Notes: a model not told the origin generated them from the letters alone. A DNA stretch of 64,000 bases from Comamonadaceae bacterium OS-1 (GCA_027923965.1 AP026969.1:1984001-2048000), one strand, 5' to 3'; positions 25,245 to 33,798 are shown, counted from the first letter of the stretch. Translations and numbers: made by a program.

Positions 25245-26072
25245 TCAGGCGGACTTTACTGCCCGGCGGCGTGTGGCTGCCGCTGCCACCAGGCCCAGGC
25301 CAAGCAGGGCCAGGCTGGAGGGCTCGGGCACATTGTTCAGGGTGACGGGCGTGCTGGTGATCAGAAAGTTGAAGCTGAACGCATTGGCCTGGCCTTCCAC
25401 GGTGGTGAAGCCCATGCAACCTGCGGAGGCGTTCACGGCATTGCACACGGCGGTGGGCAAGGCGCTCAAGGACTGGGCGGAATCAAAAATGCTCACGTAG
25501 TAGGTGTTGTTGTCCAACACAAAGCTGTTGTTCAGCAAACCGGCGATCACAAAAATGTCATTGCAGGGCGTGGGGCTGGCTGCAACGCAGGTGCCTGCAG
25601 TGTTGGGGGTTTCCAGGAAGTTGATGAAGTAGGGCAGGGTGGCCTGGTAGTTCACGCCGGTGGCCGGGGCCAGGGAGTTCAGGGTCAGGGTGGACTTCAC
25701 CGTGACCGACTGCAAGGTGGCCAGGCTGCTGGACAGCGCATTGTTGTAGTGGGTAAAGGTGTTGGTGGGCACGGACAGGCCATTGGTCTGGACGGTGCCG
25801 ATGGCCGGGCTTTGGGTGATGGTGAGGCCGCTGCGGCTGGTGGCCGTGTTGCCGGTATTCACCGGGGTAGTGCCACCGCAGCCGCCCCAGGTCAGGGCCG
25901 CGCCGGTGCTGGTCTGGCAGCCGCCCGCTGCCGTGTAAACGGCGGTGGTGGTGTCAAACGCCGTGCTGACGTTGTAGCTCCAGTCGGTGATCATGGGACC
26001 GGCGGATGCCGTGCCACAGCACAGTGCGAGGGCCGCGGCCAGGGCGGAAAAGTGGAGTTTGGTGTGTTGCAT
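25245..26072 (-). CDS. PEP-CTERM surface/exported protein (THxN type)
   Basis: A 275-residue secreted protein. The ATG at 26072 gives a signal peptide (MQHTKLHFSALAAALALCCG, cut after TASA); upstream codons to 26249 are AT-rich control region. The C-terminus VPEPSSLALLGLGLVAAAA plus TRRR is a complete PEP-CTERM sorting signal for exosortase. A THYN motif in TNTFTHYNN fits what I recall as the THxN group of PEP-CTERM proteins. The body is rich in Thr, Asn and Ala with several Cys pairs and looks like an extracellular adhesin or matrix protein. No exosortase or EPS gene is nearby. The gene has its own sigma-54-type promoter. Confidence 0.85.
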   Translation of the reverse strand: MQHTKLHFSALAAALALCCGTASAGPMITDWSYNVSTAFDTTTAVYTAAGGCQTSTGAALTWGGCGGTTPVNTGNTATSRSGLTITQSPAIGTVQTNGLSVPTNTFTHYNNALSSSLATLQSVTVKSTLTLNSLAPATGVNYQATLPYFINFLETPNTAGTCVAASPTPCNDIFVIAGLLNNSFVLDNNTYYVSIFDSAQSLSALPTAVCNAVNASAGCMGFTTVEGQANAFSFNFLITSTPVTLNNVPEPSSLALLGLGLVAAAATRRRAVKSA

Positions 26073-26135
26073 GGTTGAAATGAGCTCGTCATAGTGGATG
26101 ATTTGCATCGCTTGTATCTGTATGTACACAGGCTC

Positions 26136-26169
26136 TGCGCTATGGCCGTATATGTCCGGCCATAGCGCA
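26136..26169 (-). promoter_or_regulatory. Perfect 12-bp inverted repeat in the PEP-CTERM gene leader
   Basis: TGCGCTATGGCC (26136-26147) and GGCCATAGCGCA (26158-26169) flank a 10-base loop. It lies just downstream of the sigma-54 element, around the predicted transcription start, so the mRNA would begin with a strong hairpin. It may stabilise the transcript, regulate it, or bind a protein as DNA. Confidence 0.6.
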
Positions 26170-26176
26170 AATAGAT

Positions 26177-26192
26177 TGCATGCAAAGTGCCA
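26177..26192 (-). promoter_or_regulatory. Sigma-54 promoter of the PEP-CTERM gene
   Basis: Minus strand TGGCAC (26192-26187), five bases, ATGCA (26181-26177). This matches the consensus TGGCAC-N5-TTGCA at 10 of 11 positions with exact GG/GC spacing. PEP-CTERM genes are known in some betaproteobacteria to depend on RpoN with the PrsK/PrsR system. A perfect palindrome TCGACGCGTCGA at 26267-26278, 75-90 bp upstream, is a candidate activator site. Confidence 0.7.
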
Positions 26193-26378
26193 AAAATAAA
26201 ACTTGCATTCAAACCATGCATTTATGCAAAACACATATTTTGTATGCAAATTTATTGTAAAAATTATCGACGCGTCGAAGTACGCTTATGTATGCAGCAA
26301 TGCGCATGCGGTATTGCCCGCGTGAGCCTGTGCGGCGCGGTGCGGGCCGACCCAGGCCACGAGAAATATGCCGATATT
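26193..26378. other. AT-rich upstream region of the PEP-CTERM gene
   Basis: Part of a 346-bp stretch (26073-26418) without a gene. It contains repeated ATGCAAA-type words (around 26223, 26244 and the nearby 26180), the palindrome TCGACGCGTCGA (26267-26278) and an ATGCGCAT palindrome near 26300. Base composition is much more AT-rich than the flanks up to about 26275. The remainder, 26280-26378, shows nothing I can name. Confidence 0.5.
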
Positions 26379-26425
26379 CAGGGTTTTGTGCTTATCAAAT
26401 AAGCGTGAGTAGCTACATTTAACGT
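26379..26425 (+). repeat. Palindromic intergenic repeat, copy 6, bordering a stop codon
   Basis: GTTTTGTGCTTATCAAATAA then GCGTGAGTAGCTACATTTAA. The end of the element overlaps the TAA stop of the AEC transporter gene (26419-26421). Confidence 0.7.
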
Positions 26426-27324
26426 AGCATACCCAGAGCAAACGGCAAACTGGCCATGGCCAGCAGCGTGGACAAACTGACCAGGCTGGCGGTGAGTGCG
26501 CCGTTGTAGCCCATCTTGGCGGCCAGCACGTAGGCGCTGGAGGCGGTGGGCAGGGCCGAAAACGACAGTAGCACCGTGGTGTGCACGGGGCTCAGGCCCA
26601 TGGCCCAGGCAATGCCCAGCGCCAGCAGCGGCAACACGAAGTGCCGAATTCCCAGCACCGACACCGCCAGCACCTTGGCCCTGGCCAGCGGGCCAAAGCG
26701 CATGCCCGCACCCGCCGCCAGCAGGCCCAGGGTGATGGCGGCGGCACCGATGCGGCTGGTGGTCGGTTCTAGCCACGGCGGAATGGTCAGGCCCAGCAGA
26801 TTGGCGGCCAGCCCGGCGGTGATGGCCAGAATCAGCGGGTTGCGCAGCAGCGCCGCGCCAAACCCGCCTTGGTCGTGCCGCACCATGGGCCACACCGCCG
26901 CCACGTTCATCAGTGGCACGCACACCCCGATCAGCACCGCAATCAGCTGCGGCCCCTGCGGCCCGGCCAGACGCTCGGCCAGCGCCAGGGCAATGAAAGA
27001 ATTGAAACGAAAAGCAATTTGTGCATTTGCCGCGTGCTCACATGCGTCAATATGGGTGCGAAACCACGGCAGGTGGGGCAGGGCGTAGGCCAAGCCAATG
27101 GCGCACAGGCTCAAGGCCAGCCCGGCAAATATCAGGCTGGAGGCGGCCAGCAGGTCCAGCGGATTCTTCACAATTGACTGGAACAGCAGCACCGGCAGCA
27201 AAAAATAGTAGGTGAGGCTTTCCACTTGTTCCCACACGGTGCGGTTCAGCCCGGTATAACGGCATACGAGATAGCCACACAAAATCAGCGAAAAATCAGG
27301 AAACAATAGCTGGGCATAGTGCAT
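26419..27324 (-). CDS. AEC family transporter (auxin efflux carrier-like permease)
   Basis: About 301 residues from ATG 27324 with roughly ten hydrophobic segments in two halves, each with a proline/asparagine-containing crossover, as in the bile/arsenite/riboflavin transporter superfamily. Characteristic pieces are PDFSLILCGYL at the start, YYFLLPVLLFQSI, FRFNSFIALAL and FSALPTASSAYVLA. Bacterial members export or import small carboxylates such as malate or malonate, but the ligand cannot be read from the sequence. It is divergent from a Bug receptor gene with 49 bp between starts, so a shared carboxylate regulon is possible. Confidence 0.82.
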   Translation of the reverse strand: MHYAQLLFPDFSLILCGYLVCRYTGLNRTVWEQVESLTYYFLLPVLLFQSIVKNPLDLLAASSLIFAGLALSLCAIGLAYALPHLPWFRTHIDACEHAANAQIAFRFNSFIALALAERLAGPQGPQLIAVLIGVCVPLMNVAAVWPMVRHDQGGFGAALLRNPLILAITAGLAANLLGLTIPPWLEPTTSRIGAAAITLGLLAAGAGMRFGPLARAKVLAVSVLGIRHFVLPLLALGIAWAMGLSPVHTTVLLSFSALPTASSAYVLAAKMGYNGALTASLVSLSTLLAMASLPFALGMLR

Positions 27325-27373
27325 GCGCTTGAGAATACCAGCCAGCTCCACCCTTTTTACCCAGAGGAGACCT

Positions 27374-28336
27374 ATGACCCGTCGCACCTTTCTTGCTGTC
27401 AGCTTGCTGGCCGCCACCAGTCTGGCCCAGGCCCAGGGCTACCCGAACAAGATCATCAAGCTGCAGGTGCCTTTTGCGCCCGGCGGTACCACCGACATCA
27501 TTGCCCGCACCCTGGCTGATTCGCTAGGTCGGGCGCTGGGGCAGCCGGTGATTGTGGAAAACAAGGCCGGGGGCGGCGGCATCATCGGCGCGAACGAAAC
27601 CGCCAAGGCCGCGCCCGACGGCTATTCGCTGGGCATTGCCACAGTGTCCACGGTGGCGGCCAACCCGGCCATCAACCCTAAAACGCCGTATAACCCGCTC
27701 ACCGACTTCACCCCCATCATCAACATCGCCGCCACGCCCAACATCATCGTGGTGACATCCGGCTTTCCGGCCAAGGACTTCAAGGGCTTTCTGGCCGAGC
27801 TGAAGAAGTCGCCGGGCAAGCACTCGTTTGCGTCTTCGGGCACCGGCACCATCCAGCATCTGCAGATGGAGCTGTTCAAGAGCAAGACCGGCACCTTCAT
27901 GACGCACATTCCCTACCGGGGCGCGGGCCCGGCGCTGAACGACACCGTGGCCGGCCAGGTGCAGATGATGCTGGACAACCTGCCCTCGGCCTTGCCCTTC
28001 ATCCAGGCCGGCCGCCTGGTGCCCATCGTGGTGGCGGCCCCACAGCGCCTCAGTATTCTGCCCAACGTGCCCACCTTCAAGGAAGTCGGCCTGGAGCCGG
28101 TGAACCGTCTGGCCTTCTACGGCATCTATGGCCCCAAGGGCCTGCCCCGCGAGGTGGTGGACAAAATCAACGCCGGGGTGCGCAAGGCCCTGGAAGACCC
28201 CGCCGTGCGCAAGCGCATCGAAGACACCGGTTCCCTCATCGTGGCCAATACGCCCGAGCAGTTTGCCGAAGAGATCAAGGCCGAGTACGCGGTGTACAAG
28301 AAGGTGGTTACCGACTCCAAGCTGACGCTGGATTGA
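27374..28336 (+). CDS. Bug-family tripartite tricarboxylate transporter substrate-binding protein
   Basis: 320 residues from ATG 27374, which has AGAGGAGA upstream and gives a clean signal peptide (MTRRTFLAVSLLAATSLAQA). Family motifs: PNKIIKLQVPFAPGGTTD, VENKAGGGGIIG, FASSGTGTIQHLQMEL and MTHIPYRGAGPAL. It is a second paralogue in the window, distinct in sequence from the 9692 protein. Its stop overlaps the TTG start of xerD, which is probably accidental operon packing. The ligand is unknown; no membrane subunits are adjacent. Confidence 0.88.
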   Translation: MTRRTFLAVSLLAATSLAQAQGYPNKIIKLQVPFAPGGTTDIIARTLADSLGRALGQPVIVENKAGGGGIIGANETAKAAPDGYSLGIATVSTVAANPAINPKTPYNPLTDFTPIINIAATPNIIVVTSGFPAKDFKGFLAELKKSPGKHSFASSGTGTIQHLQMELFKSKTGTFMTHIPYRGAGPALNDTVAGQVQMMLDNLPSALPFIQAGRLVPIVVAAPQRLSILPNVPTFKEVGLEPVNRLAFYGIYGPKGLPREVVDKINAGVRKALEDPAVRKRIEDTGSLIVANTPEQFAEEIKAEYAVYKKVVTDSKLTLD

Positions 28337-29229
28337 GCACCGACCGTATCGACGCCTTCATCGATGCCCTGTGGCTCGAACAAGGCCTGTCCAAAAACAC
28401 CCTGGCGGCCTACCGGCGCGACCTCAGCCTGTTCAGTGCCTGGCTGGCCGAAGTTCCAAAAGCCCTGGATGCCACGCAAGAGCACGACATCCAGGCCTAC
28501 TTTGCCGCCCGCCATGCCCAGACCAAGGCCACCTCGGCGAACCGGCGTTTGACCGTGTTCAAGCGCTACTTCCGCTGGGCGCTGCGCGAGCGGGTGGTAC
28601 ACAACGACCCCACACTCAAGCTGCAGCCCGCCCGCCAGCAGCCCCGCGCCATCAAAACCCTGACCGAGCCCCAAGTCGAGGCCCTGCTGACGGCACCCGA
28701 CGTGGACAGCCCTTTGGGCCTGCGCGACCGCGCCATGCTGGAGCTGATGTATGCCAGCGGCCTGCGCGTCAGCGAGTTGGTGCTGCTCAAAACCTTTCAG
28801 CTCAGCCTGAACGACGGCGTGCTACGCGTCATGGGCAAGGGCAGCAAGGAGCGATTGGTGCCGTTTGGCGAAGTCGCCCGTATCTGGCTGGAGCGCTACC
28901 TGGCCGAGGCCCGGCCGGACATTCTCGATGGCAAGCAGACCGATGATTTGTTCATCAGCTCGCGCGGCGAAAAAGCCGGGCGCGCCATGTCGCGGGTGAT
29001 GTTCTGGATGCTGGTGCGCAAATATGCGCTGGCCGCCGATATCCACGTGGCTCTGTCGCCACACACGCTGCGCCACGCCTTCGCCACCCATTTGCTCAAC
29101 CACGGGGCCGACCTGCGCGCGGTGCAGATGCTGCTGGGCCATGCCGACATCTCCACCACCACCATCTACACCCACGTGGCCCGCCAGCGCCTGCACGACC
29201 TGCACGCGGCGCACCACCCACGCGGCTAA
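28333..29229 (+). CDS. xerD: Site-specific tyrosine recombinase XerD
   Basis: A 298-residue recombinase acting with XerC at dif to resolve chromosome dimers. The N-terminal SAM-like core-binding domain has GLSKNTLAAYRRDLSLF. The catalytic residues are all present: R in ASGLRVSELV, K in GKGSKERLVPFG, HxxR in LSPHTLRHAFATHLL, H in LLGHADISTT and the nucleophile in TTIYTHV. The start is TTG at 28333, overlapping the Bug gene stop as TTGA; no better start is apparent. Length and motifs are those of the housekeeping XerD and not of an integrase of a mobile element. The end overlaps the convergent gene by four bases. Confidence 0.9.
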   Translation: MSTDRIDAFIDALWLEQGLSKNTLAAYRRDLSLFSAWLAEVPKALDATQEHDIQAYFAARHAQTKATSANRRLTVFKRYFRWALRERVVHNDPTLKLQPARQQPRAIKTLTEPQVEALLTAPDVDSPLGLRDRAMLELMYASGLRVSELVLLKTFQLSLNDGVLRVMGKGSKERLVPFGEVARIWLERYLAEARPDILDGKQTDDLFISSRGEKAGRAMSRVMFWMLVRKYALAADIHVALSPHTLRHAFATHLLNHGADLRAVQMLLGHADISTTTIYTHVARQRLHDLHAAHHPRG

Positions 29230-30077
29230 GCCGCCAGTGCCTGTATGTCCGGCTGGGCCGCTTGCTTGCGCGTGAACACCTCGGCAATCCGCAGGCCGTC
29301 TGAGCCGCGGCACAGGATGCTGTGGTGGTCCAGTGGCGCACCGTGCAAGCCGGTGTGCACCGCGTCACCAAGGTCCAAGTTGCCGTAGAACACCATTTCG
29401 CGCTCCCGCAACACCGCCGGGCGGCTGGTGGCATCGGCGCTGCGCATCCAGGCCCATTCGGCGCGGTCCACCAGGGACTGGAAGCTGCTGAAGTACAGCA
29501 GGTCCGCACCGTTGAAGTCGTTGTGGGGGCAGGGTGTGAAGGCGCTGGTATGCATTTCGGCCTGGCCGACCCGTATCTGTGCACGGCGGGCACGTCCACG
29601 CTGCACAAAGGCATCGGCAGCTGCGGCCAGCTCGGACGGAGCCGCCGTGGCCTGCGGTGGGGCCATCACCGCGCGCACGATGCTGCGGTTATTGCCCGCC
29701 TGGGCCCGCAGCACAAATACCGACAGCATCTCGACCCTTGCCACAAGGTGGTCCTGCAGTTGCACCGTGTGCTGGCTGTAATACTGCGTGCGCCCGGCGG
29801 GGTGGCACCGGGTGGCGATGGTGAAAGGATCGTGCTCCTCCACACGCTCCAGTTGGGCCTGGCGGATGCGCACCACGCTGAAGGCGGCGTACACCTTGCG
29901 GCCCTGCGCGTCGCGGAACTCGGGTGCGGCCTGCCCCTGGCGCTGGGCAATGGCCAGCCAATGCCGGTGCCCGCATTCCTTCAGCAGCCAGTTCTCCGAC
30001 AGGCCGCTGCTGCTCAGCTGCGGCATGCCCGCCGTGTAACGCCCGACCAGGGCCGAGGGCAGCGGGTGGGTGCTCAC
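29226..30077 (-). CDS. Pnap_2097-like / LnmK-type hot-dog protein at the distal end of the Nit1C cluster
   Basis: 283 residues starting at GTG 30077, which overlaps the stop of the flavin oxidoreductase gene (GTGA), so it is the ninth gene of the coupled operon. The N-terminal part begins MPQLSSSGLSENWLLKECGH (from residue 15) and the C-terminal half has a second hot-dog-like block (HNDFNGADLLYFSSFQSLVD). This layout recalls the Pnap_2097 family and LnmK, an acyltransferase/decarboxylase acting on acyl-carrier-protein-bound methylmalonyl groups. The assignment is from memory of the family signature, and the reaction here is unknown. It would add an acyl-transfer or thioester step to a cluster normally described without one. 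Confidence 0.65.
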   Translation of the reverse strand: MSTHPLPSALVGRYTAGMPQLSSSGLSENWLLKECGHRHWLAIAQRQGQAAPEFRDAQGRKVYAAFSVVRIRQAQLERVEEHDPFTIATRCHPAGRTQYYSQHTVQLQDHLVARVEMLSVFVLRAQAGNNRSIVRAVMAPPQATAAPSELAAAADAFVQRGRARRAQIRVGQAEMHTSAFTPCPHNDFNGADLLYFSSFQSLVDRAEWAWMRSADATSRPAVLREREMVFYGNLDLGDAVHTGLHGAPLDHHSILCRGSDGLRIAEVFTRKQAAQPDIQALAA

Positions 30078-31372
30078 GACAGCAACAGCTCCGCATCGGC
30101 GGTGTCTGCGGTCGCGTCCTGGTTGCCCATGTGGGCCTCGATCTGCTCGGCCAGGTACAGGGCATCGCGTGCCACGCCCGAGAAGCGGCCCGAACCCCAG
30201 GTATGCAGCCAGGGCAGGCCCAGAAAATACAGGCCGGGCTGGTGGGTCACGCCGCGCACATGCACCGGCTCGCCGCGGCCATTGAACACGGGGGCATCCA
30301 CCCAGGCGAAGTCGGGCAAAAAGCCGATGCACCACACCACCGTGGTGATGCCGCTGGCGGCCAGGTCCAGCGTGGTGCGCTCCTCAGTGGGCTGCCACAC
30401 GGGTACGTAGGGGCCGCCGGGCGGTGCATCAATGCCGTGGGCGGCGATGTACTTGTCGATGCTGGCGTTGATACCGTTGTAGATGCCGTCGGCGTGGTCC
30501 AGGTGGGCCTGCAGATTGGGCTGGAACTGCAGTGTCTCTCCCTGCAGGTCCGTCAGCAGGCCAAACAACTCCATGCCCTCCAGCGCAAAGCGGCGCAGGT
30601 CGATGTCGCGCCCGCCATCGCGGCCCGTCACGTAGTGGTTGGTGTTGTCGCGCACGCCTTCGCGCAGCGGGTGCTGGGTGACGGGCAGGTTGTAGTAGTC
30701 CATGTCGGCCAGCCAGTCCACCACGTCCTTGCCGCGGTAGAAGCGGGCGCAGCGCGGAGCGTCGCCGGTGGCTACAAACACCTTGCGGCCCGCCAGGTGC
30801 AGGTCTTCGGCAATCTGGGAGCCCGACTGGCCGCAGCCCACCACCAGCACCGCGCCTTCGGGCAGGGTCTGTGGGTTACGGTACTCGGCCGAGTGCATCT
30901 GCGTGATGTGTGCGGGCAGGCGCTCGGCCAGGCGCGGCACGATAGGCTTGTGGTAGCCGCCCGAGGCCACCACCACCTGGTCGGCCGTGAAATCGCCCTG
31001 GCTGGTGGTCACGGCAAAGGGCTTGCGGGCGTGGGGCCTGGCGATCTTGTGCACCGTCACCCCCTCCAGCGCGGGCGCGTCCACGTGGGCCACAAAGCCT
31101 TCCAGCCAGGCGTTGATCTGGTCCTTCACCATGAAACCGTGCGGGTCGTCGCCCGCGTAGCTCCAGCCGGGCAGGTTGCATTGCCAGTTGGGGGTGACCA
31201 GGCAAAACGAGTCCCAGCGCTGGCTGCGCCAGCTGTGGACCAGCTTGTTTTTCTCCAGCACCAGGTGGCTGATGCCGCGCTGCTGCAGGTAGACGCTGAG
31301 CGACAGGCCGGCCTGGCCGCCGCCGACGATGGCAACGGCATAGTGGGTGGTGTAGGAATCAAGGTGGGACAT
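30074..31372 (-). CDS. MSMEG_0569 family flavin-dependent oxidoreductase (NitH-type)
   Basis: A 432-residue flavoprotein monooxygenase-like enzyme. An FAD Rossmann motif VAIVGGGQAGLSLS lies at the N-terminus and a second nucleotide-binding motif VLVVGCGQSGSQIAEDL near residue 175, typical of NAD(P)H-dependent flavin monooxygenases. ATG 31372 was preferred to an upstream frame lacking the FAD fold. The family is named for its conserved place in the Nit1C nitrilase cluster. In cyanide-assimilating Pseudomonas the homologue is one of the proteins of that cluster; oxygenation of the cyanide- or nitrile-derived compound is plausible but unproven. The stop is coupled to the Pnap_2097-like gene. Confidence 0.88.
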   Translation of the reverse strand: MSHLDSYTTHYAVAIVGGGQAGLSLSVYLQQRGISHLVLEKNKLVHSWRSQRWDSFCLVTPNWQCNLPGWSYAGDDPHGFMVKDQINAWLEGFVAHVDAPALEGVTVHKIARPHARKPFAVTTSQGDFTADQVVVASGGYHKPIVPRLAERLPAHITQMHSAEYRNPQTLPEGAVLVVGCGQSGSQIAEDLHLAGRKVFVATGDAPRCARFYRGKDVVDWLADMDYYNLPVTQHPLREGVRDNTNHYVTGRDGGRDIDLRRFALEGMELFGLLTDLQGETLQFQPNLQAHLDHADGIYNGINASIDKYIAAHGIDAPPGGPYVPVWQPTEERTTLDLAASGITTVVWCIGFLPDFAWVDAPVFNGRGEPVHVRGVTHQPGLYFLGLPWLHTWGSGRFSGVARDALYLAEQIEAHMGNQDATADTADAELLLS

Positions 31373-31388
31373 GGTGGGTTCTCTGTGG

Positions 31389-31673
31389 TTAGCTGAAAGC
31401 GGAGACCAACACCTGCGCGTCGGCCTGGGTTTGAAAGGGGGCGGCCAAGTGTTCGATCTCGGCCAGTTGGTCCAGGGCCTGGGAACAGGCAAAGCCGTAC
31501 TTGGCCCGCACGCGCTCGGACGCGATGTGCAACGCCTCGCGGCAGCGCTGTACAAAGTCGGGGAGCGGGTAGCTCTGGCCGACCTGCAAATACTCCTGCA
31601 CCACCAGTGAGGGGGAGTAGCAGCGGGTTTGCGTTTTATCGGGCCAGACGACGTGGAAGTGCATTACGGGCAT
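31389..31673 (-). CDS. MSMEG_0570 family nitrogen starvation response protein (NitG-type)
   Basis: A 94-residue protein beginning MPVMHFHVVWPDKTQTRCYS, followed by a helical part (LPDFVQRCREALHIASERVR). This layout and its place between the glycosyltransferase and flavoprotein genes identify it as the small conserved Nit1C protein. No catalytic motif is visible; it may be a structural or delivery subunit. ATG 31673 overlaps the end of the glycosyltransferase gene by ten bases; ATG 31664 would overlap by one (TAATG). The cluster order supports co-translation. Confidence 0.85.
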   Translation of the reverse strand: MPVMHFHVVWPDKTQTRCYSPSLVVQEYLQVGQSYPLPDFVQRCREALHIASERVRAKYGFACSQALDQLAEIEHLAAPFQTQADAQVLVSAFS

Positions 31674-32812
31674 AGGTCGGGTGCTCTCATTTTTGAATAA
31701 ATCTCGGCGTGCAGCCCGGCGCTACGCTGCCAACTGAATTGCGCCGCCAGCCGGGTGGCGGAGGCCTGGATGCGCTGGGCGTTGCGCCCCAGCAGGGCCT
31801 GCTGGATAGCGCGGGCGATGGAGGCCGCATCCTGCGGGTCGGCCCAACTGGCATCCTGGCCCTGCAGGTATTCGGTAAACGGCGCGATGCGGGACACGAC
31901 CACCGGCACGCCGCTGCACAGCGCCTCCAGCACCACCAGGCCAAACCCTTCGCTGAGCGACGGCATGGCGACCACATCGGCCAGGCGGAACAGGCCGGGC
32001 ATATCGGCATCTGCCAATGGGCCGGTCAGCAGCACGTTGGGAGCCGCACCGCTGGAGTGCGGCAGGGCGTGGAATGCACGTGCGTAGCTACTGTGGTCCA
32101 GCAGACTGGCCCCTCCCGCGATCACCAGTTGCAGCTGCGGCATCTGCGCGCGCAGTTGGATGAAAGCCTGCAGCACGCGCACGGTGTTCTTGCGTTCTTC
32201 CACGCCGCCCACGCACAGCAGCACCAAGCCGTCGGTGCGGATACCCAGGCGCTGGGCCAGTGCCGCGTCGGTGCTCTGCGCCACCGGGCTGTAGCGGGCG
32301 GCATCCACGCCGTTGGGCACTTCCATCGCGGCAATGCCTTGCCCGGCCAGCACCGCCTGCCACACCCGGCTGACGCACAGCACCTGGCGCGCCTGGTGGA
32401 CCGAGCGCTGCTGCCAGGCCATGAGCTGCGGCTGGGCGAAGTTGTCCAGGTGGTGCACGGTGCGCACGAAGCCGTCGATGAGGCCGCGCTCTTGCAGGGT
32501 GGCCAGGGCGTTGCCGCCTATGCCGTCGTGGCAGTGCAGCACGTCAAACGGTGCGCGTTCCAGCAGCGGCGTGAGGTGGTCTACATACGCATTAATGCGG
32601 CTGCCGACCATCGCCACCATGTCGGTGGGCGTGCTGGCAACCGGCACCAGTTCGGTAGCGCAGCGTACCGGGCGGAAGAACTGCTGGCCGGGCGTGGCCG
32701 GGGCCATCACCGTCACATCGTGTCCGGCATCCTGCAGGGCGTGGGCGAGTTCAATTGTGTGGACCACGCCGCCACGCGGGTTCACCGAATGGGTGAGCAG
32801 GCCGATTTTCAC
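31664..32812 (-). CDS. MSMEG_0565 family glycosyltransferase
   Basis: 382 residues from GTG 32812 (overlaps the AIR-synthase-like stop as GTGA). It is a GT-B fold, family-4-type glycosyltransferase. The N-terminal acceptor domain starts VKIGLLTHSVNPRGGVVHT, and the C-terminal donor domain has LLCVGGVEERKNTVRVLQAF and the E-x7-E motif region SLSEGFGLVVLEALCSGVPV. It occurs in only some Nit1C loci, so it may glycosylate the product or an intermediate of the cluster. The donor sugar is unknown. Confidence 0.87.
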   Translation of the reverse strand: MKIGLLTHSVNPRGGVVHTIELAHALQDAGHDVTVMAPATPGQQFFRPVRCATELVPVASTPTDMVAMVGSRINAYVDHLTPLLERAPFDVLHCHDGIGGNALATLQERGLIDGFVRTVHHLDNFAQPQLMAWQQRSVHQARQVLCVSRVWQAVLAGQGIAAMEVPNGVDAARYSPVAQSTDAALAQRLGIRTDGLVLLCVGGVEERKNTVRVLQAFIQLRAQMPQLQLVIAGGASLLDHSSYARAFHALPHSSGAAPNVLLTGPLADADMPGLFRLADVVAMPSLSEGFGLVVLEALCSGVPVVVSRIAPFTEYLQGQDASWADPQDAASIARAIQQALLGRNAQRIQASATRLAAQFSWQRSAGLHAEIYSKMRAPDLCP

Positions 32813-33798
32813 GCGGGCACCCCTACCGCTTCGCCAATGAAGGCCTGCTCTGCAAAGTCCCACAGCAGGGCCTGGCTGCCTGCGTGGCGCAGGTGCACCT
32901 GGCGGCGGGCGGTGACTTCGCCCACCACGCCACAGGCGATGTCGCGCACGGCAAAGCGCGTGAGTACCTCGCCCAGGTGCTGGGGCCGCACGCTCAGCAC
33001 AAAGCCGTAGCTGGGGAAGGCAGTGAGCCAGCGTTGCAGCGGCACGCCGTCGGGGCGGGGGATGGCATCTACGTCAATGATTGCACCCACTTGCGAGCAT
33101 TCCAGCAGCATCATGGCCGTGCCCACCGCGCCCGCCATGCTGATGTCCTTGGCGGCATCGCACAGGCGGTCTTCGGCCAGGCGCGGCAGCAGCTCCAGAT
33201 CACCGCGCAGCCGGGTGGCCGGGGCGGTGGTGGACGCGTTCCAGTACGGAAACGGCTCCTCGAACGCGCCGCGCAGGTCCACCGCCATCACCAGCTTGTC
33301 GCCGGGGTAGGCGTTGAAGCTGGTCAGTAATGCCTTGGCCTGGCCGAGGATGGCCACGGCCAGCTGGGGCCGTTCGCTGCGGTTGTTGCTGTGGCCGCCC
33401 ACGATGGGCACGCCGTAGGTGTGCGAGGCGCGGGCCATGCCTTGCAGCATTGCGCCCGCCGGGTCCATGCCTTGGCTCCACAGCGCGTTGACCACCGCCG
33501 TGGGGCGGCCGCCCATGGCGTAGATGTCGCTCACGTTGACCATCACGCTGCAGTAGCCTGCAAACCAGGGCATGCGGGTGATGAAGTCTTCCACCAGGCC
33601 CTCGATGGCCAACAGCAGGTAGCCGCCCTGGCCGTCGGGGATGGCGGCGCAGTCGTCGCCCACCGGCACGGCCTGGGCCAGTGCGGCACTGCCGCCGGGC
33701 AGGGCAGCGCCCAGCGCGGTGACGATGTCGCTGATGTCGCGCTTGTGGGCAAAGCCCCGGCTGTCGCGCAGAAAGTTGCAGAGCTGCTCGGCACTCAT
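32809..33798 (-). CDS. Sll0787 family AIR-synthase-like protein (NitF-type)
   Basis: A 329-residue member of the PurM/ThiL/SelD fold family. The glycine-rich and acidic ATP/Mg-binding parts are recognisable: VGDDCAAI near residue 45, VNVSDIYAMGG and IVGGHSNN. The start ATG 33798 overlaps the acetyltransferase stop (ATGA). Relatives phosphorylate or activate small substrates with ATP (AIR, thiamine phosphate, selenophosphate). In the Nit1C context an ATP-dependent activation or ring closure is a reasonable guess; the substrate is unknown. Confidence 0.88.
   Translation of the reverse strand: MSAEQLCNFLRDSRGFAHKRDISDIVTALGAALPGGSAALAQAVPVGDDCAAIPDGQGGYLLLAIEGLVEDFITRMPWFAGYCSVMVNVSDIYAMGGRPTAVVNALWSQGMDPAGAMLQGMARASHTYGVPIVGGHSNNRSERPQLAVAILGQAKALLTSFNAYPGDKLVMAVDLRGAFEEPFPYWNASTTAPATRLRGDLELLPRLAEDRLCDAAKDISMAGAVGTAMMLLECSQVGAIIDVDAIPRPDGVPLQRWLTAFPSYGFVLSVRPQHLGEVLTRFAVRDIACGVVGEVTARRQVHLRHAGSQALLWDFAEQAFIGEAVGVPA

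Noticed and set aside
28333..29229. Tyrosine recombinase considered as integrase of a mobile element
   Set aside because: Sequence and length are those of housekeeping XerD, and there are no att repeats, tRNA target or phage genes nearby.
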